Source: an uncultured Lachnospiraceae bacterium
GTDB lineage: Bacteria > Bacillota > Clostridia > Lachnospirales > Lachnospiraceae
Length of the DNA: 64,000 nt
NCBI GenBank assembly: GCA_902801515.1
Contig: CADCII010000007.1
Location: 46,388-110,387, forward strand
Reading direction: 5' to 3'
The stretch's first letter is position 1. The number at the start of each line of letters is the position of its first letter. Both the position numbers and the translations under genes were made by a program. This document shows, piece after piece, positions 33,893 to 41,981 of this stretch. The notes beneath the pieces are model-generated. The model was not told the DNA's origin. It worked only from the letters and a program-made list of their open reading frames with translations, and searched no databases.

Positions 33893-35278
33893 GCCGCTTT
33901 CTGCGGAGAGGAGATCTTCTCCGACTTTTACGATGTCGCCTGCGCCCATGGTGATCACCAGGTCATCTTTGACGACGTGTCTGCGAAGGAAGTCTTCGAT
34001 CTGCCCGAAGGAGGGCAGGTAGTAGGCGTCTGTGCCGAAATGTGCGATGCTCTGGCGCAGTGTATCGGAGCTGATTCCCAGGGTGTCGGTCTCTCTTGCC
34101 GCATAGATCGGCGCGAGGACGACTCCATCTGCAAGGGAGAGAGACTCTGCAAATCCGTTCATCAGTGCCTTGGTCCTGGTGTAGGTGTGGGGCTGGAAGA
34201 CGCACCAGATCCTGTTGTGCGGATAATTCTTCGCGGCTTCCAGTGTCGCCCGGATCTCTGTCGGATGATGGGCGTAGTCGTCGATCACAGCGGCTCCGCA
34301 TCTAAGCTTACCCTTGATCTGGAATCTGCGGTCAGCCCCGTGGAATTCCAGAAGGCCTCTGCGGCATTCGTCCATGGACGCGCCCATCAGGTCGGCCGCG
34401 GCGATGGCGCAGACAGCGTTAAAAATGTTGTGCTCGCCGGGAACGTTGAGTGTAAAGCGGCCCATATCCCGGCCCCTGCGGATCAGGCGGAAAGAACCGA
34501 TGCCAAACTGGTCATAGGAGATATCGACAGGGTAGTAGTCAGAATCCGTTGTCCCGTAGGTGATCACTGATGCCCCGATCCCGTCAGTGATCTCTGACAG
34601 ACGCGGGATGCGGGCATTGACGATCAGATACCCGTCGCTGCGGATATTCCGCGCGAAGCGGTGGAAAGAATGCCGGATATCTTCCAGATCCTTGAAAAAG
34701 TCCAGATGGTCCGCATCGATATTGAGGATCATGCCGATCTTCGGCTTAAGACTCAGGAAACTGTTGGTATATTCACAGGCTTCCGCGACAAAATTCTCAG
34801 AGCTTCCCACACGGATATTGCCGCCGATCTCCTTCAGGATGCCGCCCACGGATATAGTCGGATCAAGGTCGGCCTCCAGCAGGATGCAGGACAGCATGGA
34901 CGTGGTCGTGGTCTTGCCGTGAGTCCCGGCGACGGCAGCGGAATTGCTGTAATTCGACATGATCTGTCCGAGCAGCTGCGCCCGCGTCAGCATGGGGATG
35001 CCCATCTCAACCGCCCTTGCGTATTCCGGGTTGTCAGGATGAATTGCCGCGGTATACACCATGACGTCTGTGTCTGAAGGAATGTTCTCCGCTTTCTGGG
35101 GAAATGAAATCCTCGCGCCCTGCTGCGAGAGCAGATCTGTCAGAGAAGACTGCTTTGAGTCAGAGCCGCTGACTGTAAAACCTTCCTTTAATAATACCGA
35201 CGCCAGGCCGCTCATGCTGATGCCGCCGATTCCGCAGAAATATATATGAACTGGTTTGCTGAAATCTATCTGATACAT
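33887..35278 (-). CDS. murC: UDP-N-acetylmuramate--L-alanine ligase
   Basis: A 463-residue Mur ligase adding the first amino acid of the peptidoglycan stem. The N-terminal nucleotide fold starts YFCGIGGISMSGLASVLL, the ATP loop is VAGTHGKTTTTSM (about residue 112), NIDADHLDFF and VPGEHNIFNAVCAIAAA follow, and the C-terminal domain has VIDDYAHHPTEIRATLEAAK and VFQPHTYTRTKAL. Length is normal. The TGA stop codon lies inside a copy of the GTGCCTGTCAC repeat, so the last residue or two (GE) may derive from repeat insertion. It is divergent from glgC. Confidence 0.95.
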   Translation of the reverse strand: MYQIDFSKPVHIYFCGIGGISMSGLASVLLKEGFTVSGSDSKQSSLTDLLSQQGARISFPQKAENIPSDTDVMVYTAAIHPDNPEYARAVEMGIPMLTRAQLLGQIMSNYSNSAAVAGTHGKTTTTSMLSCILLEADLDPTISVGGILKEIGGNIRVGSSENFVAEACEYTNSFLSLKPKIGMILNIDADHLDFFKDLEDIRHSFHRFARNIRSDGYLIVNARIPRLSEITDGIGASVITYGTTDSDYYPVDISYDQFGIGSFRLIRRGRDMGRFTLNVPGEHNIFNAVCAIAAADLMGASMDECRRGLLEFHGADRRFQIKGKLRCGAAVIDDYAHHPTEIRATLEAAKNYPHNRIWCVFQPHTYTRTKALMNGFAESLSLADGVVLAPIYAARETDTLGISSDTLRQSIAHFGTDAYYLPSFGQIEDFLRRHVVKDDLVITMGAGDIVKVGEDLLSAESGE

Positions 35279-35375
35279 AATTTAGCTCCCTTAATCAAAC
35301 TCCCTTGTCTGTAATTCTCTGAGCACTGCCGCGGCAGGCAGGCACAGCCAGTCTGCCGCGGTTATCTGTCTCCTT

Positions 35376-35405
35376 AGTATATACTTGAGAGATACATTGT
35401 TTCAA
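35376..35405 (-). promoter_or_regulatory. Promoter of murC
   Basis: Minus strand TTGAAA (35405-35400), 18-base spacer, TATACT (35381-35376). Confidence 0.55.
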
Positions 35406-35566
35406 GTAAAAAGGGAATCAGGGGTATGTGTATTACGCATAAGCAAAAACAATACAAATTGTGCAAAATCACGAAAAAAGGCAGACAAAAATGACACTCC
35501 GCACCCCGGAAAAATGAATCATGACAAAAATATGAGCCTTCTGACAGGTCCAATTTGTATTATTTG

Positions 35567-35595
35567 TTCACAAAAACAGGGACCTGTGCTATACT
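35567..35595 (+). promoter_or_regulatory. Promoter of glgC
   Basis: TTCACA (35567-35572), 17-base spacer, TATACT (35590-35595), with an extended -10 TGC before it. The GTGCTATACT core is repeated upstream of the gene at 60469. Confidence 0.7.
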
Positions 35596-35638
35596 TGGGA
35601 TGATAGTATCTCTAAGCAACTTGTTGAGGGGTGATAAC

Positions 35639-36913
35639 GTGGTAAAAAAAGAGATGATTGCAATGCTGCTGGCAGGCGGACAGGGCTCACGACTGGGCGT
35701 TCTGACAGCGAAGGTTGCAAAACCTGCGGTTGCTTTCGGCGGGAAGTACCGGATCATTGATTTTCCGCTCAGCAACTGTATCAATTCCGGCGTAGACACC
35801 GTGGGTGTGCTGACTCAGTACCAGCCGCTGCGTCTGAATACCCATATCGGGATCGGAATCCCGTGGGATCTTGACCGGAATGTCGGCGGCGTTACTGTTC
35901 TTCCTCCCTACGAGCAGGTAGGAAAAACGGAATGGTATACCGGAACAGCTAATGCCATTTACCAGAATCTTGCATATATGGAGAGTTTCAACCCGGACTA
36001 TGTACTGATTCTGTCGGGAGACCACATCTATAAGATGGACTATGAAGTCATGCTTGACTTCCATAAGTCACATAATGCGGATGTGTCGATCGCCGTTATG
36101 CCTGTTCCGCAGGAAGAGGCAAGCCGGTTTGGAATCGTAGTTGCAGACAGTGATGGAAAGATTCGAGAATTCCAGGAGAAACCGGAACATCCCAAGAGCA
36201 ATCTTGCTTCAATGGGCATCTACATATTCAGCTGGCCGGTTCTTCGGGACGCCCTCGTCACACTCCGTGAACAGGAAGGCTGCGATTTCGGCAAGCACGT
36301 GATCCCGTATCTCTGGGAGCGCGGAAAGAGTCTGGTGGCTTATGAATTCAACGGCTACTGGAAGGATGTAGGTACCCTGGGCTCCTATTGGGAAGCCAAT
36401 ATGGAGCTGATCGATATCATTCCCGAGTTCAATCTTTACGAAGAGTTCTGGAAGATCTACACGAAGAATGATATCATCCCGCCGCAGTACATATCTGCGG
36501 ACGCAAAGGTTTACCGGAGTCTGATCGGAGACGGAACAGAGATCTATGGAGAGATTACCAATTCGATCATAGGGAGCGGCGTGACGATAGAGAAAGGAGC
36601 AGTAGTCCGCGATTCCATTATCATGCAGAACTGTGTAGTCAAGGCAGGAGCAATACTTGACAAGGCAATCATTGCGGAAGGTTCCGTGATCGGCCGGAAG
36701 AGTGTGATCGGATGCGGCGAAGAGGTGCCCAATAAAGTCAGGCCTTCAATCTACGCGTTCGGACTCGCAGTAGTCGGCGAGAACACGGTCATTCCGGACT
36801 CGGTCAAGGTCGGAAGGAACACTGCAGTAACCGGCAATACCGTACCGGAGGATTATCCGGACGGCGCACTCGCCAGCGGCGTGATTCTGGATAAGGCAGG
36901 TGTTATATCATGA
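35639..36913 (+). CDS. glgC: Glucose-1-phosphate adenylyltransferase, catalytic subunit
   Basis: A 424-residue nucleotidyltransferase making ADP-glucose for glycogen synthesis. The N-terminal catalytic domain has [55 protein letters not shown] and [14 protein letters not shown]; a C-terminal left-handed beta-helix follows. The likely start is GTG at 35639, preceded by GAGGGG at seven bases; the in-frame ATG at 35555 lies upstream of the promoter and cannot be used. It overlaps glgD by four bases, forming the Gram-positive GlgC-GlgD pair. Confidence 0.95.
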   Translation: MVKKEMIAMLLAGGQGSRLGVLTAKVAKPAVAFGGKYRIIDFPLSNCINSGVDTVGVLTQYQPLRLNTHIGIGIPWDLDRNVGGVTVLPPYEQVGKTEWYTGTANAIYQNLAYMESFNPDYVLILSGDHIYKMDYEVMLDFHKSHNADVSIAVMPVPQEEASRFGIVVADSDGKIREFQEKPEHPKSNLASMGIYIFSWPVLRDALVTLREQEGCDFGKHVIPYLWERGKSLVAYEFNGYWKDVGTLGSYWEANMELIDIIPEFNLYEEFWKIYTKNDIIPPQYISADAKVYRSLIGDGTEIYGEITNSIIGSGVTIEKGAVVRDSIIMQNCVVKAGAILDKAIIAEGSVIGRKSVIGCGEEVPNKVRPSIYAFGLAVVGENTVIPDSVKVGRNTAVTGNTVPEDYPDGALASGVILDKAGVIS

Positions 36914-38028
36914 GAGCAGTCGGTATGATCTTAGCCGGTGGCAACAGCTACCGCATGAAGGAACTATCCAACAAGAGAGCGATTGCGGCAATGCCGATAG
37001 CGGGATCATTCCGCAGCATTGATTTCGCACTCAGTTCGATGTCAAACTCGCGTATCCAGAAGGTTGCAGTCCTGACACAGTACAATTCAAGATCGTTAAA
37101 TGAACATCTGTCATCCTCCAAATGGTGGGATTTCGGACGTAAACAGGGCGGATTGTATGTGTTCTCGCCGACAGTCACAGTCGATAACAACTTCTGGTAC
37201 AGAGGAACGGCGGATGCGCTCTACCAGAACCTCGATTTCCTCAAGAACTGCCATGAACCGTATGTGGTCATCGCTGCCGGGGACGGAGTATACAAGCTGG
37301 ACTTCAACAAGGTCCTTGAGTATCACATTTCCAAGAAGGCCGATATCACCGTCGTGTGTAAGGAACTGCCGGCAGAAGAGGATGTCACAAGATTCGGCGT
37401 TCTGAAAATGAACGAGGATTGCAGGATCGAACAGTTTGAAGAGAAGCCGATGGCTTCGGATGCCAATACGATATCCTGCGGAATCTACGTGGTCCGAAGA
37501 CGCCAGCTCATAGAACTGATCGAGAAGAGCGCGGTAGAAGGACGGTTCGATTTTGTCCGCGATGTTCTGATCCGTTATAAGAGTGTCAAACGTATCTATG
37601 GTTACAAGATCAGCAGTTACTGGAGCAACATCGCGTCTGTAGAGGCATACTACAGAACGAATATGGATTTCCTGAAACCGGATGTCAGAGACTATTTCTT
37701 CCGTCAGTATCCGGAGATCCATTCCAAGGTTGACGACCTGCCGCCGGCAAAGTATAATCCGGGAAGTGAGGTCCGCAACAGTCTTGTTTCTGCAGGATCG
37801 ATCATCAATGGATATGTGGAGAATTCCATCATATTCAAGAATGTTTTTGTAGGTGAAAACTGTGTGATCAAGAATTCCATCGTGTTAAACGACGTGTATC
37901 TTGGTGACAATGTTCATTTGGAGAACTGCATCGTGGAAAGCCGCGATACCATCAGGGCAAACACATACTACAACGGGGAGGATGGTATCAAGATAGTCAT
38001 CGAATCAGATGAACGTTATGTTTTATAA
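36910..38028 (+). CDS. glgD: Glucose-1-phosphate adenylyltransferase, GlgD subunit
   Basis: A 372-residue paralogue of GlgC. It keeps the fold ([78 protein letters not shown]) but the catalytic regions are altered: GGN..R replaces the GGxGxRL of GlgC and GDGVYK the GDHIYK, as in known GlgD proteins that modulate the GlgC subunit without strong activity of their own. ATGA overlap with glgC indicates translational coupling and equal amounts. The spoVG gene follows within 42 bases. Confidence 0.92.
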   Translation: MRAVGMILAGGNSYRMKELSNKRAIAAMPIAGSFRSIDFALSSMSNSRIQKVAVLTQYNSRSLNEHLSSSKWWDFGRKQGGLYVFSPTVTVDNNFWYRGTADALYQNLDFLKNCHEPYVVIAAGDGVYKLDFNKVLEYHISKKADITVVCKELPAEEDVTRFGVLKMNEDCRIEQFEEKPMASDANTISCGIYVVRRRQLIELIEKSAVEGRFDFVRDVLIRYKSVKRIYGYKISSYWSNIASVEAYYRTNMDFLKPDVRDYFFRQYPEIHSKVDDLPPAKYNPGSEVRNSLVSAGSIINGYVENSIIFKNVFVGENCVIKNSIVLNDVYLGDNVHLENCIVESRDTIRANTYYNGEDGIKIVIESDERYVL

Positions 38029-38070
38029 CAGTTTTTGAGTTATTTAGAAAGTCTGATGGGTGATATTGGA

Positions 38071-38349
38071 ATGACGATTACAGATGTAAGGGTAAGGAAG
38101 ATTGCGAAAGATGGAAAGATGAAAGCGATTGTCTCGGTCACATTCGATAACGAATTTGTCGTACATGACATCAAAGTGATCGAGGGAGAAAAAGGTCTGT
38201 TCATAGCAATGCCGAGCCGGAAGACTGCTGACGGTGAATATCGCGACATAGCGCATCCGATCAATTCGGACACCAGACAGCAGCTGCAGGAGATGATCCT
38301 CAACGAATACGAAAAAGCCATTCCGACAGAAGATTACGAAGCAGAATAA
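38071..38349 (+). CDS. spoVG: SpoVG-family RNA-binding regulator
   Basis: A 92-residue protein with the SpoVG signature: [61 protein letters not shown] and [13 protein letters not shown]. Family members bind RNA/DNA and regulate many genes; they also occur in non-sporulating bacteria such as Listeria, so the gene does not prove sporulation. The start at 38071 fits the family N-terminus; TTG 38035 or ATG 38056 are upstream alternatives. The gene probably belongs to the glgC-glgD transcript. Confidence 0.93.
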   Translation: MTITDVRVRKIAKDGKMKAIVSVTFDNEFVVHDIKVIEGEKGLFIAMPSRKTADGEYRDIAHPINSDTRQQLQEMILNEYEKAIPTEDYEAE

Positions 38350-38370
38350 TTATTAATGGCAATGACAGAA

Positions 38371-38405
38371 AAGGACTGTACACGATGGTGTACAGTCCTT
38401 TTTTG
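38371..38405 (+). terminator. Terminator of glgC-glgD-spoVG
   Basis: AAGGACTGTACAC (38371-38383) pairs with GTGTACAGTCCTT (38388-38400), followed by TTTT. Confidence 0.92.
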
Positions 38406-38422
38406 ATGCTTTGTGAAAAAAA

Positions 38423-39163
38423 TCACAGTTTTTCGTGATTGGTCCGGACCATTTCCTCCACAACTTTACGTACTTTGGCGCCGATCCCCTTCATCTCTTC
38501 CCGGGACATCTCCCCGACTTCAATGGGTTTTCCGAATTCTATGATCACATGTCCGCTGCGAAGTTTCGGAAACTGTGTCTCAAAACGTTCCCTGGTTCCG
38601 ACGGTGGCGACCGGAATGATGGCACAACCGGTCTTGGTTGCGATCTTAAATGAGCCCTCGTGAAATTCCATCAGCTCAGTCTCATCAGGGCCGGTAGCTC
38701 TCTGCCCCTCCGGATAGATGAACATGGACACGCCATCCTTCACGTGGGAAATGGCATTCAGGATCGATGTGAGATTCTGCTTCATGTCATCTTTGATGAG
38801 GAATTCACAGCGAAGCCGCTTCATCCAGATCGGCAGGATGGGGAACTTGAGAAAATCACTCTTCGCCACAAAGCCGGTAAGGTGGGGCAGAAGAGGATAT
38901 ACCAGGATCACATCCAGATAGCTGCGGTGGTTGCCGATGAACAGGACCGGACGGTCATCCGGGATATTTTCCCTTCCGATCACATCCAGCTTTATACCCA
39001 TGGGAAGCTTCGCGATCCAGAAACCTGCCTGGACGATTCTGAACCCGCTCTTCTCCCCGAAATGCGGCCATTTCTTCCTGATCAGCCATTCAACTCCCAG
39101 GATCGGGAGAGAGAGGATCAGGAAGATAGCAACGAGGATGACTGCAAGGATTGTTCGTATCAT
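38423..39163 (-). CDS. plsC: 1-acyl-sn-glycerol-3-phosphate acyltransferase
   Basis: A 246-residue membrane-associated acyltransferase making phosphatidic acid. An N-terminal membrane helix (ILAVILVAIFLILSLPIL) is followed by the acyltransferase motifs NHRSYLDVIL (His-Asp charge relay, residue 78 on), CEFLIKDD region, FIYPEGQRA and AIIPVATVGTRE. Length fits PlsC. The gene is convergent with spoVG and 69 bases upstream of malQ on the same strand, though the two functions are unrelated. Confidence 0.92.
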   Translation of the reverse strand: MIRTILAVILVAIFLILSLPILGVEWLIRKKWPHFGEKSGFRIVQAGFWIAKLPMGIKLDVIGRENIPDDRPVLFIGNHRSYLDVILVYPLLPHLTGFVAKSDFLKFPILPIWMKRLRCEFLIKDDMKQNLTSILNAISHVKDGVSMFIYPEGQRATGPDETELMEFHEGSFKIATKTGCAIIPVATVGTRERFETQFPKLRSGHVIIEFGKPIEVGEMSREEMKGIGAKVRKVVEEMVRTNHEKL

Positions 39164-39232
39164 GTCTCTCCTCCATATGTATGCAGCGTCCGGATTCCTG
39201 TTATCGCGAAAGGAATCCTGCCGTATGCAGGT

Positions 39233-40894
39233 TTATCTTCCGAATACTTTCGTGTAGATCTTCAGCCAGTCTTTTCTCCACGCCTCATCCAGCTGCCACT
39301 GCTCATAACGGAACGCCCAGTTTGCCGCCGCGACGCCCGGCGTATTCATGCGGGCTTCATTGTCCAGCTGTAGCAGGTCCTGGATCGGGAAGATCGCGTA
39401 TTTGGCGATGGAACCCAGCGCGAAGCGGATGAAATCCAGGGACACTCCGCTTCCGTCGCAGTTGCCCGTACGGCGGATGCGGTCCTTGACTTCCTCACTC
39501 TGATGGAGATACCAGCCAAGGGTCGTCTCATTGTCATGCGTACCGGTGTAGCAGACACAGTTCGTCGTGTCGTAGAACTGCGGGATATATTTGACATCCG
39601 TCATATCGCCGTAGCCAAACTGAAGGACTTTCATACCCGGGAAATGGAACTCATCCCTGAGCGCTTCCACTTCTTCCGTGATGATCCCCAGATCCTCTGC
39701 GATGATCGGGAGATCTTCGCCGATCTCTTTCTGCATTGCCTTAAACAGCTTCGCGCCGGGACCTTCCAGCCATTCGCCGTTGATCGCGTTCTCGCTGTCT
39801 GCGGGCACCGACCAGTAAGATTCGAAACCGCGGAAATGATCGACCCTGACGTAATCCACCAGCTCCAGCTGGCGCTTCACTCTGCTGATCCACCACTCGT
39901 AGCCGCTCTTCTCATGCTCTGCCCAGTCGTACAGCGGGTTCCCCCACAGCTGGCCGGTCGCTGAGAAATAATCGGGCGGAACACCTGCGACTTCTGTCGG
40001 ATAGCCTTTGGAATCCAGCTTGAACAGCTCCTTCCGGCTCCAGACATCACAGCAGTCGATGGCCATAAAGATCGGGATATCACCGATAATGATGACCTCT
40101 TTCTGTGCCGCATACTCCCTGAGCCTGTCCCACTGTTTCTGGAACAGGAACTGCGTAAACTTGAAAAATCCGATCTCTCTGGCAAGCTTTACCGAATATG
40201 CCGCCCTGGCTGAAGCTTCGCCGTCTCTGATATCGTCATCCCAGTCAAGCCAGCAGCGGCCCTGGAAATCATCCTTGACAGCACAGAAAAGTGCGTAATC
40301 GTTCAGCCAGTAAGCCTGTTTGCCGCAGAATTCTTCAAACTGAATGTCCAGCGGGATGATTTTATCTGTTTTCTTCACTGCTGCGGACGGACATGCGTCA
40401 GAGGAAACAGCGTCCTGTACACAGTCGGCATTCCCGGCTGCCTTCTGTGCTTCTGCAGCAGCGCGTTTCGCCTCTTCGGCCGCCTGTGCTGCAAAAGCGC
40501 CGGAAGATCTCTTCTCCAGGAAATGCTCATATGCCTTCTTCAGGATGCGGACTTTATACTGGATCGCTGTGCCGTAATCGACCTTCTTCGGATCCCACGC
40601 ACCTTCCCCCTCCAGATCATGATTCTCCAGGAGACCGTCTTTGATCAGCAGCTCGGGACTTATGATGTAGATCTGACCTGCGAACGCTGACAGACTCTGA
40701 TAGGGCGAATCCCCGAAACCAGTCGGTCCCAGAGGCAGGACCTGCCACAGATGCTGTCCGGTCTCCTCCAGATAATCGATAAAATCATACGCTCCTTTTC
40801 CCAGATCCCCGATACCGTGGGGGGAGGGAAATGAAGTCGGATGGACCAGGATACCGGACATCCGCTTCCTCTCAGTCTTCTCTTTATTTATCAT
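39233..40894 (-). CDS. malQ: 4-alpha-glucanotransferase with Ala-rich insert
   Basis: A 553-residue GH77 amylomaltase that disproportionates maltodextrins. Visible: SGILVHPTSFPSPHGIGDLG, WQVLPLGPTGFGDSPYQSLSAFAG, GDIPIFMAIDCCDVWS, VDYVRVDHFRGFESYW (nucleophile Asp), IIAEDLGIITEEV (acid/base Glu) and YTGTHDNETTLGWY. An unusual insert at residues 128-182 (Ala/Glu-rich, then Ser/Lys-rich) replaces the short loop before EEFCGKQAYWLNDYALF. The ATG at 40894 has AAGGAG five bases upstream. It belongs functionally with glgCD and the GH13 enzyme. Confidence 0.94.
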   Translation of the reverse strand: MINKEKTERKRMSGILVHPTSFPSPHGIGDLGKGAYDFIDYLEETGQHLWQVLPLGPTGFGDSPYQSLSAFAGQIYIISPELLIKDGLLENHDLEGEGAWDPKKVDYGTAIQYKVRILKKAYEHFLEKRSSGAFAAQAAEEAKRAAAEAQKAAGNADCVQDAVSSDACPSAAVKKTDKIIPLDIQFEEFCGKQAYWLNDYALFCAVKDDFQGRCWLDWDDDIRDGEASARAAYSVKLAREIGFFKFTQFLFQKQWDRLREYAAQKEVIIIGDIPIFMAIDCCDVWSRKELFKLDSKGYPTEVAGVPPDYFSATGQLWGNPLYDWAEHEKSGYEWWISRVKRQLELVDYVRVDHFRGFESYWSVPADSENAINGEWLEGPGAKLFKAMQKEIGEDLPIIAEDLGIITEEVEALRDEFHFPGMKVLQFGYGDMTDVKYIPQFYDTTNCVCYTGTHDNETTLGWYLHQSEEVKDRIRRTGNCDGSGVSLDFIRFALGSIAKYAIFPIQDLLQLDNEARMNTPGVAAANWAFRYEQWQLDEAWRKDWLKIYTKVFGR

Positions 40895-41208
40895 GTACAC
40901 TCCTTAACCCGCTGCCGGCGTACATTCTTGTGAGAACAGCGCCTGGCAACTGTATTTGATTATAGTTACACATTTTAACCCAGAGCCTGAGATTGCGCAA
41001 CAAACACGGCATAAATCACATTCTTATGTTAGAATATGTATCGGCGGGCGTTAATCTGGCCAAATTAATCTGGCCAAATTAATAAATAATTAGTTTATTC
41101 TAAGGCAGAATCCGCTTCTGATACTGATATACTTCAGAAAGGCATAAGCGCTTCGGCGATTATTTTAAAGAATTCATTTACAGGAGAAACCAGAGGGAGA
41201 AACCAGAT
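40895..41208. other. Intergenic region between malQ and the response regulator
   Basis: No gene seen. Contains a 14-bp tandem repeat TTAATCTGGCCAAA at 41051-41064 and 41065-41078, each with a TGGCCA palindrome, then AT-rich DNA, and a doubled ribosome binding site (41182-41206). Confidence 0.7.
41051..41078. repeat. 14-bp tandem repeat upstream of the two-component genes
   Basis: TTAATCTGGCCAAA twice in direct tandem, continuing into TTAATAAATAA. Directly repeated half-sites of this size are typical of OmpR/PhoB-type regulator binding, so self-regulation is possible. Confidence 0.6.
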
Positions 41209-41955
41209 ATGGCAGAAAACTATACCATTCTTGTCTGCGATGACGAAAAAGAGATAACTGATGCGATAGAGATCTACCTGACCCAGGAAGGTTATACTGT
41301 CCTGAAGGCGTACAACGGCAATGAGGCAATCGATATCCTGAACAAGGAGAAGGTTCACCTGCTGATCATTGACCTTATGATGCCCGGCATGGACGGGATG
41401 ACAGCCGTGCTGAAGATCCGCAAGACCATGCAGTCCGGCATCCCGATCATTATCCTGTCTGCCAAGAGCCAGGATACAGATAAGATCATGGGACTCAATT
41501 ACGGCGCGGATGATTACATTACCAAGCCTTTCAGCCCGCTGGAACTGGTGGCGCGTGTAAACAGCCAGCTGCGCAGATACACGTCCCTGGGAACCATCAC
41601 TGAGCCGGAGAAGCAGTCCAATGTCTTCTGCAGCGGCGGCCTGGTCATCGACGATGACAAGAAGGAAGTGTCGGTGAACGGTGAGAGCGTCAGGCTGACT
41701 CGCATCGAATACAATATCCTGCTTCTGCTCCTGCAGAACAAGGGGAAGGTTTTCTCCATCGACCAGATCTACGAGAAGATCTGGAACGAGGAGGCATTCT
41801 GCGCGGATAACACGGTAACGGTCCACATCCGCCACATCCGTGAAAAGATCGAGATCGACCCGAAGAACCCGAAGTACCTGAAGGTCATGTGGGGGATCGG
41901 CTACAAAGTGGAGGATCTGCCGCCTGAAGGGATCACATCTGAAGAGACAGACTGA
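41209..41955 (+). CDS. OmpR/PhoB-family response regulator
   Basis: A 248-residue two-component regulator. Receiver: CDDEKE acidic pocket (about residue 11), phosphorylation site Asp in LLIIDLMMPGMDG (about 56), IILSAKS and YITKPFSPLELVARV. C-terminal winged helix: EVSVNGESVRLTRIEYNILLLLLQNKGKVFS and NTVTVHIRHIREKIEIDPKNPKYLKVMWGIGYKVED. It resembles VanR-like regulators. The binding site lies in the second of two copies of GGAGAAACCAGA. The cognate kinase follows after 26 bases. The target genes are unknown; no resistance genes stand next to it. Confidence 0.93.
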   Translation: MAENYTILVCDDEKEITDAIEIYLTQEGYTVLKAYNGNEAIDILNKEKVHLLIIDLMMPGMDGMTAVLKIRKTMQSGIPIIILSAKSQDTDKIMGLNYGADDYITKPFSPLELVARVNSQLRRYTSLGTITEPEKQSNVFCSGGLVIDDDKKEVSVNGESVRLTRIEYNILLLLLQNKGKVFSIDQIYEKIWNEEAFCADNTVTVHIRHIREKIEIDPKNPKYLKVMWGIGYKVEDLPPEGITSEETD

Positions 41956-41981
41956 TCCGGACTGGCGGTTCTGATACAAAG

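Larger units (their letters stand above)
35279..35638. other. Divergent control region between murC and glgC
   Basis: No gene seen. On the murC side: a GC-rich hairpin CCGCGGCAG/CTGCCGCGG (35329-35361) in the murC leader and a promoter (35376-35405). A short dyad TATGTGT/ACGCATA lies near 35423-35439. The glgC promoter is at 35567-35595. Confidence 0.6.
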
